Source: Bin80 sp964291275 (GTDB taxonomy: Bacteria > Bacteroidota > Rhodothermia > Rhodothermales > Bin80). Taken from it: a DNA stretch of 64,000 nt. Location: contig OZ219799.1 in NCBI GenBank assembly GCA_964291275.2, positions 124,001 through 188,000 of the forward strand, given 5' to 3'. Under the pieces are notes generated by a model that searched no databases, had not been told where the DNA came from, and saw nothing but the letters and a program-made list of their open reading frames with translations. This document shows, one piece after another, positions 25,838 to 35,025 of this stretch. The stretch's first letter is position 1; the number at the start of each line of letters is the position of its first letter. A program made the translations under genes and the position numbers.

Positions 25838-26927
25838 CCTACGGAGTGTGAAAGCCCAGCAAGTCTGGCACAGAACTCTTGGACGCGGACTCTTTGCTCT
25901 ATGGAGCTTGGTTGCGTTGATGGTTTGCGTGGATATCACGAACACACAACCTGTTGAGCAGATTGAGTTGGAGCATTTCCAGTTTGTGAAGACAATCACG
26001 TTTTCCGATCCAGAATCGGTTTACTCAGGGCCCTTGTTGATCGCACAAATAAAGAGCCTGGATATCGCTGTGGATGGCCGGATGCTTGTGGTAGACATGC
26101 TCGGCCGACAGACTTTTCTGTTTGGGCCGGACGGCAAGCTCTTGGCGGTGCTGGACCCATCCGTTTGTCACCCAGGGTTTGAGGTGCGTCCGGTGACCGC
26201 CAAGTTCATCGGAAATCAATCCATATTTCTGTCCAATGCTGGTCCTTGGGGGTACCGCTTCACCTCTGAGGGCGGTTGCCTAGGAAGCGTTGATCCAGAT
26301 TATTCCTTGGTGGTCAACCCCAACGCTCTGGATTCTGACGCACAGGACGGTCTTATTGGCTTTTACAGGCACTCGGACAAGCAGGTTGTCAGGCACATGG
26401 ACGCGAGCGGGAAGCTGCTCCAAGAGTATACGTTGCCTGCGAGCGACTTTCCCAATGCAACGTATAGGACTGATATGGGGGGCTTGATCGCAGACAAGAC
26501 CCACCATTTCTACGCGGGTCCAGTTGAGCCGCATATCCTGAAACTAACACGAGACGGCACGGTGGTCGATCGAATCGCACACCGAACGTCTTGGTTCCGT
26601 GATGTTTCGCAGGACCTTCCTGATCGGGGCAATCTCGCGGCCATAATGCGAGCATCCGGCCGGCTGAGTGCATCCAGCACACGTGTAATTGGGTTATTTG
26701 AGTTGACGGATCAAATCATCATGATCCAGTACAGTAACGCAGACCGGGGGCGAGGCTATCAGATCTTCACCAAGGCAGGGCAGTTCGTCGCACAGGAACT
26801 GGGAATCAGGGTGCATTTCAAGTACGGTGCGTCCGGTCTGGTCTATCGTGTGGTCCAGCCAGACCTGGACGCTGGGGGCGATTTGCCCAACCCCTTTATT
26901 GAGGTCTACCGATTCATCACACCCTAA
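25830..26927 (+). CDS. 6-bladed beta-propeller protein, membrane-anchored or secreted
   Basis: This 365-residue protein has an N-terminal hydrophobic anchor (about 19-40). Repeated blade-like segments follow: IKSLDIAVDGRMLVVDMLGR, QTFLFGPDGKLLAVLDPS, RFTSEGGCLGSVDP, HMDASGKLLQEYTLPASD. This pattern is that of Bacteroidota 6-bladed propeller proteins of unknown ligand. A homologous but broken gene lies at 30924-31978 on the other strand. An ISL3 element sits 45 bases downstream. Confidence 0.7.
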   Translation: MSDLRSVKAQQVWHRTLGRGLFALWSLVALMVCVDITNTQPVEQIELEHFQFVKTITFSDPESVYSGPLLIAQIKSLDIAVDGRMLVVDMLGRQTFLFGPDGKLLAVLDPSVCHPGFEVRPVTAKFIGNQSIFLSNAGPWGYRFTSEGGCLGSVDPDYSLVVNPNALDSDAQDGLIGFYRHSDKQVVRHMDASGKLLQEYTLPASDFPNATYRTDMGGLIADKTHHFYAGPVEPHILKLTRDGTVVDRIAHRTSWFRDVSQDLPDRGNLAAIMRASGRLSASSTRVIGLFELTDQIIMIQYSNADRGRGYQIFTKAGQFVAQELGIRVHFKYGASGLVYRVVQPDLDAGGDLPNPFIEVYRFITP

Positions 26928-26982
26928 TGGAAACTGACTGCTAAACAGACATCCGTGAGAATAGAGCTATTTGGGGCTTCAA

Positions 26983-28239
26983 CTAATTTAGTGAAACCCT
27001 TGTTTTTGAGACAGCATCTGGATATAGATCCAGTCCACCGAGATAGAAGTAGATTGCATTTGCTAACCGCTTGGTATTTCGAAATCCGCGGCAACGGACT
27101 TTGATCGTTTTGATTCGACTGTTGATGCTTTCTGCTGGCCCATTGCTGGCTTTGAGAATGATCGCATTGAGAATTCCCCAAAGGTGTTTTCTGACCGTCT
27201 TGGCAACTTTAACCATGTCTTCAAGCCGGCAACGTGAGGCCCAGGACAACCATTTTTCCCAAGCTTTGCGTGCCCAGGTTCGGCTCTTATAGTGCCACAA
27301 TTTCTGGGACAATTCTTTGATGGCCCAGGCACGGGCCGTTTTCAACGAACTATCCTTTAACGCCTTGAATCGCTTCTTTTGGCGGACCGACATATTCTGT
27401 TTGTTGGTCAGCCAGTCATACTTGGTCCCGGTGAGATCATCAATGCCCGCTTTCCGCAATTCTCGGTTCTCCTGCCGACGGACTTTATCTACCGCCCCTC
27501 CAATCTTTTTCGCCACATGAAAACGATCAAATGCAATCTTGGATGCCGCATCTGGAACATGTTTTTTCGTGGACTTGATATAGGCAGGCCACATATCCAT
27601 GCTCACACTTTCAATCGCTTCCAGTTGCTCAGTAGAACAGCCTTCATAATAAGCATCCAGACTCGCATGGGTGCGCTTTTCCTTGACAAACAGCACCGTA
27701 CCCGTTTGAGAATCTGAGACCACGGTGATATACTTATGGCCTTTTTTATACGAGGTCTCATCCACACACACATGGGCAACCGGTTGCGCCTTTCTGCGAT
27801 CAAGCCCCCGTTCCACTGCGCGGTCCATAATCCCTGCAACCGCAGGCCAACTCATCTGCAGGAGCCGACACACTGACGAGATCGTTGACTCCCGAAGCAG
27901 ATCAATGACCAGCGCCTCAAATTCATAGGTCATGCGTACACTCCGATCCGCCCAAGGGGGCGAAATCGTCACCACTCCGTGTTCTGCACACTTTACACGA
28001 GGTAACTGCGTCGTTACGATTGTACGATATTTTCCGGTATCCAGATGACGCCAACTCCGAGTCCGACGATCATACACCGGACTCGCTTGATCACATTTTG
28101 GACACCGAAGCTTGGATTCATCCGTACAGATCACATGGATATGGGCCTCCTCGGCATCATGATCCGCTGTTACCTCCGAAATTGACCAAGGTGACGAAAT
28201 GCCATAAACCTTGTTTATTCCTTTAATCTTCACCCCCAT
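26983..28239 (-). CDS. ISL3 family transposase (outer element)
   Basis: From the ATG at 28239 this encodes 418 residues: N-terminal zinc finger (CPKCDQASPVYDRRTRSWRH), helix-turn-helix region, then VCVDETSYKKGHKYITVVSD, SMDMWPAYIKSTKKHVPDA and AFDRFHVAKKI, with the final PAESINSRIKTIKVRCRGFR block. It appears complete. The open frame extends to 28395, but MGVKIKGINKVYGISSPW matches the start of related transposases. Confidence 0.9.
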   Translation of the reverse strand: MGVKIKGINKVYGISSPWSISEVTADHDAEEAHIHVICTDESKLRCPKCDQASPVYDRRTRSWRHLDTGKYRTIVTTQLPRVKCAEHGVVTISPPWADRSVRMTYEFEALVIDLLRESTISSVCRLLQMSWPAVAGIMDRAVERGLDRRKAQPVAHVCVDETSYKKGHKYITVVSDSQTGTVLFVKEKRTHASLDAYYEGCSTEQLEAIESVSMDMWPAYIKSTKKHVPDAASKIAFDRFHVAKKIGGAVDKVRRQENRELRKAGIDDLTGTKYDWLTNKQNMSVRQKKRFKALKDSSLKTARAWAIKELSQKLWHYKSRTWARKAWEKWLSWASRCRLEDMVKVAKTVRKHLWGILNAIILKASNGPAESINSRIKTIKVRCRGFRNTKRLANAIYFYLGGLDLYPDAVSKTRVSLN

Positions 28240-28365
28240 TACGATTCGTAATTGTCGAAAAAATGAAAGATAAAACCTTTGAGTAGAATGACGCATGACG
28301 CGATAAATCGTCTGAAACCTTAGCCCAGAATTGGATAAGATCAGGACTAATTCACTATATTTATT

Positions 28366-29772
28366 GGGTCTTGGGCCAATCTTGTGAAAACGCAATTTTC
28401 ATTTCATTCTGGGGGAGAGGTCCAAGCCTCCGAGATGGAAGTAAATGGCGGTTGCAAATCGTTCATTATTTCGGAATCCGCGGGCGCGTACTTTGACTGT
28501 TTTTATTCGGCTGTTGATGCTTTCGGCCGGGCCATTGCTGACCTTGAGAATAATTGCATTGATGATTCCCCACAGGTGGTTTTTAATGGTTTTGGCGGCT
28601 TCCTTGACCGGTTCCAAGCGGCAGCGCATGGCCCAGGAAAGCCATCTTTTCCAGCCCTTGCGGGCCCAGGTGGGATGTACATAATGCCATAAATTTCGTG
28701 CCATCTCCTTGATGGCCCACGCCCGGGCGGTTTTCAACGAACTGTTCTTCAACGATTGAAACCGCGCTTTCTGCTTCTTGGACATATTTTCCCGGTTCGT
28801 TAGCCAGTCGTACTTACTTCCGGTGAGGGTCGTATCTCCTTCGGCGCGTAAAGCCTTGTGCTCTTGCCGACGCACTTTGTCCACGGCCTCCCCCAGATAC
28901 TTCGCCACATGAAACCGGTCAAACGCAATCTTCTTCGCTGCATCAGCTACACACGCCAAGGTGGCAGAGATGTAGGCGGGCCACATGTCCATGCTCACGC
29001 TCTCAATCCCCGCCAATTGTTCTGGTGTGAGACTTAAATACCAGCGCTTTAGCACCGCTTTCGTGCGTCCGATCCCCACATACAGGACCCTGCCTGCCTT
29101 TGCATCGGAAACGACCGTAACGTATTTATGTCGCTTACGGAAGGAGGTCTCATCCACGCAAATGTGCGGAATAATCTCCGTTTGTCTGCGCCGAAGTCCT
29201 CGCTCTACCGCGTGCTCCATGATCCTCGAAATCACTTTCCATCCCACGCCGAGCTGCCGCGATACTGCGGATACACTCGCATCCCTAAGCCATCCAATTA
29301 CCCTCTCTTCAAAGTCAAAGGTGTGCCGGGAACTCGACGATGCCCAGGGAACCTGCACCGTCCGAACTCCACACGCTCGACACTTTACACGCGGAACCCG
29401 GGCAATCAACTCCGTACGATAGGTACAGGTATCTAAGTGCCGCCAGGAACGTGCCTCGCGCAAATCATAAAAGGAACAAGCCGCCTTACACTTCGGACAT
29501 GACAGCAATGATGTATCCGTGCAGATCACCGTTACCCGCCGTACCCGATCCTTATCATCATAACGATCCTCTGAAATCTCCCAAGGCGATTCAAGCCCTA
29601 AACTCCTATGGATACTCGCCTCATCCTTTTTCATTGTATTCGCATCTGTTTCAAGTGAAATTTTCCCCAGAATAACGACCAAAAATAGAGCATATAACCA
29701 CTACTATCATGACCGCCTTATATCGAATTTTTCTGAATTTACAGATTTTATCATAATATTGGGTGAAGGCCC
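28366..29772. mobile_element. ISL3-type element (inner), copy 1 (1407 bp)
   Basis: Left end GGGTCTTGGGCCAATCTTGT and, inward from the right, GGGCCTTCACCCAATATTAT. The exact 8-base duplication TATTTATT lies at 28358-28365 and 29773-29780, inside the right inverted repeat of the outer ISL3 element. A copy of identical length lies at 48426-49832. Confidence 0.95.
28399..29634 (-). CDS. ISL3 family transposase (inner element, copy 1)
   Basis: From the ATG at 29634 this encodes 411 residues with zinc finger CPKCKAACSFYDLREARSWR, VCVDETSFRKRHKYVTVVSD, SMDMWPAY, AFDRFHVAKYL and SNGPAESINSRIKTVKVRAR. The protein at 48564-49799 differs from it at only three residues that I can see. The frame opens at 29682, but the internal Met aligns with related transposases. 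Confidence 0.92.
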   Translation of the reverse strand: MKKDEASIHRSLGLESPWEISEDRYDDKDRVRRVTVICTDTSLLSCPKCKAACSFYDLREARSWRHLDTCTYRTELIARVPRVKCRACGVRTVQVPWASSSSRHTFDFEERVIGWLRDASVSAVSRQLGVGWKVISRIMEHAVERGLRRRQTEIIPHICVDETSFRKRHKYVTVVSDAKAGRVLYVGIGRTKAVLKRWYLSLTPEQLAGIESVSMDMWPAYISATLACVADAAKKIAFDRFHVAKYLGEAVDKVRRQEHKALRAEGDTTLTGSKYDWLTNRENMSKKQKARFQSLKNSSLKTARAWAIKEMARNLWHYVHPTWARKGWKRWLSWAMRCRLEPVKEAAKTIKNHLWGIINAIILKVSNGPAESINSRIKTVKVRARGFRNNERFATAIYFHLGGLDLSPRMK

Positions 29773-29796
29773 TATTTATTGAAGTCCCAGCTATTT

Positions 29797-30345
29797 AAGA
29801 TCACTTGCTTGATTGTGCTGCTCGGAGCAGGAGAATTATATATCGCCCATATCGGAGGAGCTGGTACACTATTTAACACTGATGCCTTTCCGTTGGAGTA
29901 CCCCGGCGATGATCAAGCACTTAATCGCGCCTTTACGGGGCAGGCGATGTCCCTGCTGACAGCTCATGAGGCTTCCACTGGTGGGAAGGAAGTTGTCAGC
30001 TTCAATGCCGACGATATTCATAATTCTCATCACGGCACGCTCAATGACACATTGACAAGCTCGGTGGAAAAGTCAAGTTAGGCAGCAGCGGAAATCGGAA
30101 AATCGCCGACCAGTTGGGGATGGCCCGTGTCACGGTGACCAAAGGTAGGACGTAGCCTTTGTCTGGAGACATTGTGACCGAAGGGGTCTGCAAGCCCGGT
30201 GGAGGTCGTCAATGCACCAAAAACCTGGATTCCACGCGCATCTTGAACGCATAATGGCAGGCGATATCGCGGGAGGTGTATATCTAGACCTGATGAAAAT
30301 GTATATGTATTTCATGTGAATATACACACGCACTCCACGGACGCC
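29797..30345. other. No supported gene
   Basis: A 100-codon open frame starts inside the IS end and shows a hydrophobic N-terminus but no recognisable family. A short stretch near 30090-30150 resembles a helix-turn-helix (GNRKIADQLGMARVTVTKG) in an open segment without start or length. I regard this as decayed coding DNA. Confidence 0.35.
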
Positions 30346-30817
30346 TCAGCGTGATGAATTGAATAAGGCAGAATCAACTGGAAATGTAGGTTGCGGTGCA
30401 CCGGGAAGGTCAATCACACGCGTTATTTCTCCCGATTGCGTCAATACGACCTGTGGGATGCGAATTCCTAAGCGCCGGGGATTGAGGAGCGTGTCCTGCG
30501 AATTCAGAAAGGGATACTTTGGCCCGCTAAGTCGACGGAGCACGCGTGTCTCTTGTATTGCCCGCTCCCTCCCCAAGTAGGGATCTGCATGTACGGCTCT
30601 CACAGGGAAATTCTCTCTATCCAAATCTTCCTGAAGATTCCAGAAATGCTTCAGCAAATCTAATTGATTGCCCGAACAACTGATCCCACCAATCAACAAA
30701 ATAATGGCAGTGTCGGATGCGATAATGCCATCACTGGTTGCGGGGTTCCCCCGTTTGAGCCTCAACTAGCAGATCTTTATTCAGGGTTAGTCCGACCAAT
30801 TCAGTTGGATCGGACAT
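30346..30817 (-). pseudogene. Redoxin-like exported protein fragment, frameshifted
   Basis: Frame 30346-30765 encodes AIILLIGGISCSGNQLDLLK, then a thioredoxin-like body with RIPQVVLTQSGEITRVIDLP near the end. An ATG at 30817 in another frame gives MSDPTELVGLTLNKDLLVEA before a stop, as if a single-base indel near 30740 had separated the two parts. TlpA/AhpC-like proteins have a similar order, but only one Cys is present in the active-site region. Function is uncertain. Confidence 0.4.
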
Positions 30818-30923
30818 GTTACTCGGATTCCGAGACTTCGTCGGAGAAATCTCTCAAGCAGCGACGAGTAGTGTAAGCGTAGCCAAGAACGACAATACGA
30901 AGCACACCACTAGTTGACATTGC

Positions 30924-31978
30924 TTATTCTTCATCGGATTGGGGCGGCATGAACCTGTATCTAATTAAGATGGAATTCCCAACCTCGCCGCCAGGCAACG
31001 ATTCGTGTTCCCCTTCAGCGTAGAAATAACCGTTACCAGCGGATATTGGAAACACATTTGAAATCGCGCTGCGACCCGGGAATAGGTTCTCGTTGCTGAC
31101 CACGCTTAGCCCAATCATGGGACCAGATTCTTCGCTCCATCTTGCCCACTCCTGGTCTAATTCAATGAATGCCATCATTCGCGTGGATTTGTCAAGTGCA
31201 AATACGGCGATGGCCGAAGGATACTCACGTATTCGCTCGGCCCGAATTCCAGACACATCATCTGGCCGCTGCCGGAAGAAATCCGGTTGATATCGAATCC
31301 GATTGGGGTTTACCCGCACTGGCCACGAATCCATGTCCTCGAGATAGAGATAGTGCGCACCATCATCAAAGCACTCAACAGATCTCCCCGGAAGTCCATT
31401 CGTGGTCGCGTTCAACATGACAAGCCGAGGCGAGCGGATCGGAATATCCGTCAAATTTTCTAATGCTGAATCGTACACGCTTACTGACGTTTTTCCTTGA
31501 GAAACCCCCTTATGCATGAAAATTGAGTCTTCCTGTGCACAAATAGATTTTGAGTACTTATCCCACATCCTAGTTCCAATCAGGCAATCACCCCCCGGTC
31601 AAATACTGCAGCTCCCAAACGACGGGACATAACCACAATACGCCCGCCACCAATAAAGCGTGAACTCTCAGGACGAAAATCAGCTTCGTCGGGGACACAA
31701 TCGGGCACAGAATATGACGTCATGTGCACTCCTGTTGCGGAAAACAAATGGGTGATTTGCCCCACTCCGTCAGTGATAAGTAAATTCCCGGCTTCGTCAA
31801 CATCAACAAAAGTGTAGTGACCAACGAGCACTGACGCATCCAGCCTAATGGTGTCAACCGGCTGAAACAGCTCACTAAACGACACAATTTGCGAACGTAC
31901 CACACGAATCTCAGACCCCTCCGAACTGCACCCTATCCCAATCAGAGCAACAACCATTAGCGTGACTTGATTTCGCAT
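30924..31978 (-). pseudogene. Lipoprotein 6-bladed beta-propeller, split in a C6 run
   Basis: 31580-31978 encodes a lipoprotein signal (VVALIGIGC) and the first blades. 30924-31568 encodes the remainder (YDSALENLTDIPIRSPRLVM and later blades). Adding one base to the run of six C at 31591-31596 joins them as VFDRGGDCLIGTRMWDKYSK, which matches the RFTSEGGCLG region of 25830-26927. It is a homopolymer frameshift: a pseudogene, phase variation or an assembly error. Confidence 0.7.
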
Positions 31979-32194
31979 CTGCTAACCTACTCGGTTACAT
32001 AAATTAGACCGGCAGTAATTAACAGTGTCTGACATCCTCTTGATGACCAAAACTGCCAGAGTTGCTGAAGAGAAGTGTTACGTTCAGCGTTTGAGTAATT
32101 GTATCTAGAATTTATTGGAGAGGAGGAGGGGATGCGTCAAATTTAGTGGGGGTTCGGGGGAGTAACGATAATGACTTAACCCGATCCTTCCTTG

Positions 32195-33172
32195 ATGAAC
32201 CCAGAATCTTCTTTTCCTTTCTCTCCACCAATTCAGGAGCCTGTTCAGGATCTGCAGGTTGAATTGGTTCGGCATTATGTGGATGTACTTCGCATGCTGA
32301 CCGATCGGATTTCCTCCGTACCTGCGGCACCTGATCCTGCGGCGCCTGATCCTGTGGTATCAGCTCCTGAGGAGTCGGCGGCGGTCCCGGGGGCTCCTGC
32401 GCCGACTTTATGCTGGGAATCTGCGGTATCTGTGCTGGCGTGCCGTGACTGGCATACGGAGTCTCTGGTCCATTTGTGGCTTCGGCCCTCGTATGTGATG
32501 GGGCTGCATGTATTGTTTGGAATCGGGGTGAGTCTGCGGGGGCATCGTCGGATCGTGACTGTGACCGAATGCGGCCCCCAGGATCAGTCCGGTATGGAGG
32601 CGGTGCTGGACGATTTGAGCGTTCGTGGATTGGGTTCGGGGATGCTGTTGACGCTTCCTGGCAATGTCGCACTCCACGCGGCGGTGTCCCGCGTATGGGG
32701 AGGCCGCGTGTGGGTGCAGCGATGTCTGAATACGGTCATGGCCGAAGCGCTGAGCGGACTGGATCCCGATGAGGCGCTGCGGTTTCGTCACCGCCTACGA
32801 CAGGCATGGCAACAGTGCGATGCGTCCCAGGCTCGGACAGATCTTCAGCAGATCACAGCAGCGTTGACCCAGGTGAATCGCTCCTCTGGAAGCGTGCTTG
32901 CGCATGCGCTGGAATCAACGCTCACCTTGCAACGTACCGGACGATTGCTCCATAGTGACCGGGGACTGCGCGTGCTGAATTCACTCAGGACACTCTTGGC
33001 TCGTGCAGGACGCAGACTGACGGCTACGCCGGTCCACCAGCGCGAGATGCACCTGTGCGCGGCACTGTTGGAACTTGAACCCCGACTGCGTCGGGTGCGA
33101 CATGCGACGTATCTTCCGCAGTTGCATGCTGCACTGAAAACGTCTCTTCCTTCTAAACCATCGAACGCATGA
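32195..33172 (+). CDS. Accessory ORF: catalytically dead Mutator transposase paralogue
   Basis: This 325-residue protein has a Pro/Ala-rich N-terminus (about 1-75). The following part aligns by eye with the catalytic half of the transposase encoded next to it: SLRGHRRIVTVTE with the GLTGQGQKIILGF region, LLTLPGNVALHAAVSRVWGG with LLVLLDGSKGLRKGVREVFG, WVQRC with LIQRC, and ESTLTLQRTG with VETLTLHKLG. The catalytic Asp and Glu positions are replaced (LPGN, RVLNSLRT). Its stop overlaps the transposase start (ATGA), indicating coupled translation. A DNA-binding or regulatory subunit is the likely role (inference). Confidence 0.6.
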   Translation: MNPESSFPFSPPIQEPVQDLQVELVRHYVDVLRMLTDRISSVPAAPDPAAPDPVVSAPEESAAVPGAPAPTLCWESAVSVLACRDWHTESLVHLWLRPSYVMGLHVLFGIGVSLRGHRRIVTVTECGPQDQSGMEAVLDDLSVRGLGSGMLLTLPGNVALHAAVSRVWGGRVWVQRCLNTVMAEALSGLDPDEALRFRHRLRQAWQQCDASQARTDLQQITAALTQVNRSSGSVLAHALESTLTLQRTGRLLHSDRGLRVLNSLRTLLARAGRRLTATPVHQREMHLCAALLELEPRLRRVRHATYLPQLHAALKTSLPSKPSNA

Positions 33173-34437
33173 TTGCATTATCTTCTCTCTTTCCTTCCGC
33201 CGTTTTCCAACCGTTTTTGGCCAGGAATGCGGCCAAACTGGCTCGGTTGTTTCGTAGCCCGGATTGGTTCATGGAATTGGTTCCGCTCTTGTTTCAGGCC
33301 GAAGTGAGCGAGCTTTGCGGAATTCGCTGGAAACATACCCCGACGAAGTGCCAGCGTTGGGGAACCAATCCCGGTTCAATTCGCTGGAACGGGGCGAAGG
33401 TGCCCGTTGAGGTCCCCCGGGTTCGTAACACCGAAACGAATCAGGAAGTGCCGCTGGAGACGTACAAACTGCTGCACCAGGCCGAACCCGGCTATGAACA
33501 GGAACTGGCACGCAGTGTGCTACTTGGACTCTCTCAACGCAAGTATGGGCAAGTGGCGCAACACCTGTCAGAGAGTTTTGGTCTCAGCGGCTCCACCACC
33601 GGACGCGTGTTTATCAACGAGACGGCCAAAGCACTGGAGACGTTCATGAGCCGGCGGTTTGATGAGACGGAGTTTGTCGCCATTCTCATTGACGGGAAGA
33701 CCTTGCGGAGTGAACAGATTCTTTTAGTCGTGGGATTGACGGGACAAGGACAGAAGATCATCCTCGGGTTCATGGAGGTCAAAACCGAAGCCCATCCGTG
33801 TGTGGTTGCCTTACTGCAGAATTTGCAGGCACGCGGCTTCCAGGTTACGGGCCCATTGCTGGTGCTGCTGGATGGCTCCAAAGGATTGCGCAAAGGCGTA
33901 CGAGAGGTCTTTGGAGATCGGGCGCTGATTCAGCGATGTCAGTGGCACAAACGCGAAAATGTCGTCTCCAAGATCCAGGATACCGACTTTGCTGAGCAGG
34001 TCAAGAAACAACTGGAAGCCGCCTATGCAACGCGTACGTATGCAGAAGCAAAAAAACGACTGACGACCTTGATTCAATCCTTGGAATCCCAATGCCCAAA
34101 AGCAGCGGCCAGCTTAAAAGAGGGACTTGTGGAAACCCTCACCCTTCACAAACTGGGGCTCCCCAAGTCGCTACGCGATCGGCTTCGAACCACGAACATC
34201 ATTGAGAGCATCAATAGCAGACTGGCACATACAACGCGCAGAATCACGCGATGGAGTAACTCGGACCAACGCCAACGATGGATTGCTGCCGCGTGCCTTG
34301 ACATTGAACAACGATCCCTGAACCCCATCCCGCAAGATTGGCAGTGGGAAACTTTGCTACGGGGACTGGAACGACACGACCGAACCAAACATCAGTACAC
34401 CGGTAGACTCTCACAACTTCCCCTAAACCCCCACTAA
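33169..34437 (+). CDS. IS256 (Mutator) family transposase
   Basis: This 422-residue protein has the catalytic triad visible: Asp in AILIDGKTL, Asp in VLLDGSKGLRKG and Glu in NIIESINSRL, with the CxxH-like QRCQWHKRENV block. It is full length and apparently active. It starts within the last four bases of the accessory ORF. Confidence 0.93.
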   Translation: MIALSSLFPSAVFQPFLARNAAKLARLFRSPDWFMELVPLLFQAEVSELCGIRWKHTPTKCQRWGTNPGSIRWNGAKVPVEVPRVRNTETNQEVPLETYKLLHQAEPGYEQELARSVLLGLSQRKYGQVAQHLSESFGLSGSTTGRVFINETAKALETFMSRRFDETEFVAILIDGKTLRSEQILLVVGLTGQGQKIILGFMEVKTEAHPCVVALLQNLQARGFQVTGPLLVLLDGSKGLRKGVREVFGDRALIQRCQWHKRENVVSKIQDTDFAEQVKKQLEAAYATRTYAEAKKRLTTLIQSLESQCPKAAASLKEGLVETLTLHKLGLPKSLRDRLRTTNIIESINSRLAHTTRRITRWSNSDQRQRWIAAACLDIEQRSLNPIPQDWQWETLLRGLERHDRTKHQYTGRLSQLPLNPH

Positions 34438-34652
34438 ATTTGGGGCATCCCCGAGGAGGATTACCAATCCTGATCAATTATAACACTTGCGTAGTGTGCC
34501 ACGAAGCTGTGTTGGGCTCCAAAAGTTAAACTTATGCAATTTAAGTTGGGAGGTCAGAAAGTTGGAAGGCAATAAATCGTTTTTATTGCGTATCACTGGT
34601 GCTGTTTGAGTGAAAAACCTCATTTTTTCACGGCCTGTTAATCGACTGAAGT

Positions 34653-34913
34653 ATGGATCCCAATCTGCATCAGAAGCAAGGTGTTACACACCTGAAGAAA
34701 GTTTTACAATACGCCCCGATGGTTGCCAACGGCAATGAGGCGGTGGTACATTTGACCGGAGAAGACTGGTACGTGGTCGCTGATACGCTTTTCCGGATGA
34801 ACACACCGAGGGAGTTTTTACCGAATAGTATCACAGATTTCCGTCTGAGTGATAATCATCAGACTATAGAGCTGTACACGGAGGAGCTACAAATCAGGCT
34901 TGAAATGTTCTAA
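34653..34913 (+). CDS. Hypothetical small protein
   Basis: This 86-residue ORF is acidic and has no membrane segment or signal. No family recognised. The hydrophilic, regular composition (GEDWYVVADTLFRMNTPREF, QTIELYTEELQIRLEMF) supports real coding. It lies alone between the IS256 element and the UPF0261 gene. Confidence 0.45.
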   Translation: MDPNLHQKQGVTHLKKVLQYAPMVANGNEAVVHLTGEDWYVVADTLFRMNTPREFLPNSITDFRLSDNHQTIELYTEELQIRLEMF

Positions 34914-35025
34914 GCACTGCATAATAGGGACAGTTGTCGGAATAATGTTGCTACATTCACGTGATGATCATCCTAAGAGGCAACCGCCGTTATTTTGTTT
35001 GTAGCTCGCTAAGTTTTGAATTGGC

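Larger units (their letters stand above)
26973..29788. mobile_element. ISL3-type element (outer), with a second ISL3 element inside its right end
   Basis: Left end GGGGCTTCAACTAATTTAGT pairs with GGGACTTCAATAAATATAGT read inward from 29788, once 28366-29772 and one TATTTATT are removed. The exact 8-base duplication AGCTATTT lies at 26965-26972 and 29789-29796. The net element is about 1.4 kb. Confidence 0.93.
32128..34452. mobile_element. IS256-type element with two ORFs (2325 bp)
   Basis: Left end GGGGATGCGTCAAATTTAGT and inward from the right GGGGATGCCCCAAATTTAGT. The exact 8-base duplication GAGGAGGA lies at 32120-32127 and 34453-34460. The transposase stop lies inside the right inverted repeat. 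Confidence 0.94.

Noticed and set aside
29779..30081. 100-codon ORF after the ISL3 element with a hydrophobic N-terminus
   Set aside because: It begins in the IS terminal repeat with a non-ATG codon and has no recognisable family; the stretch looks decayed.
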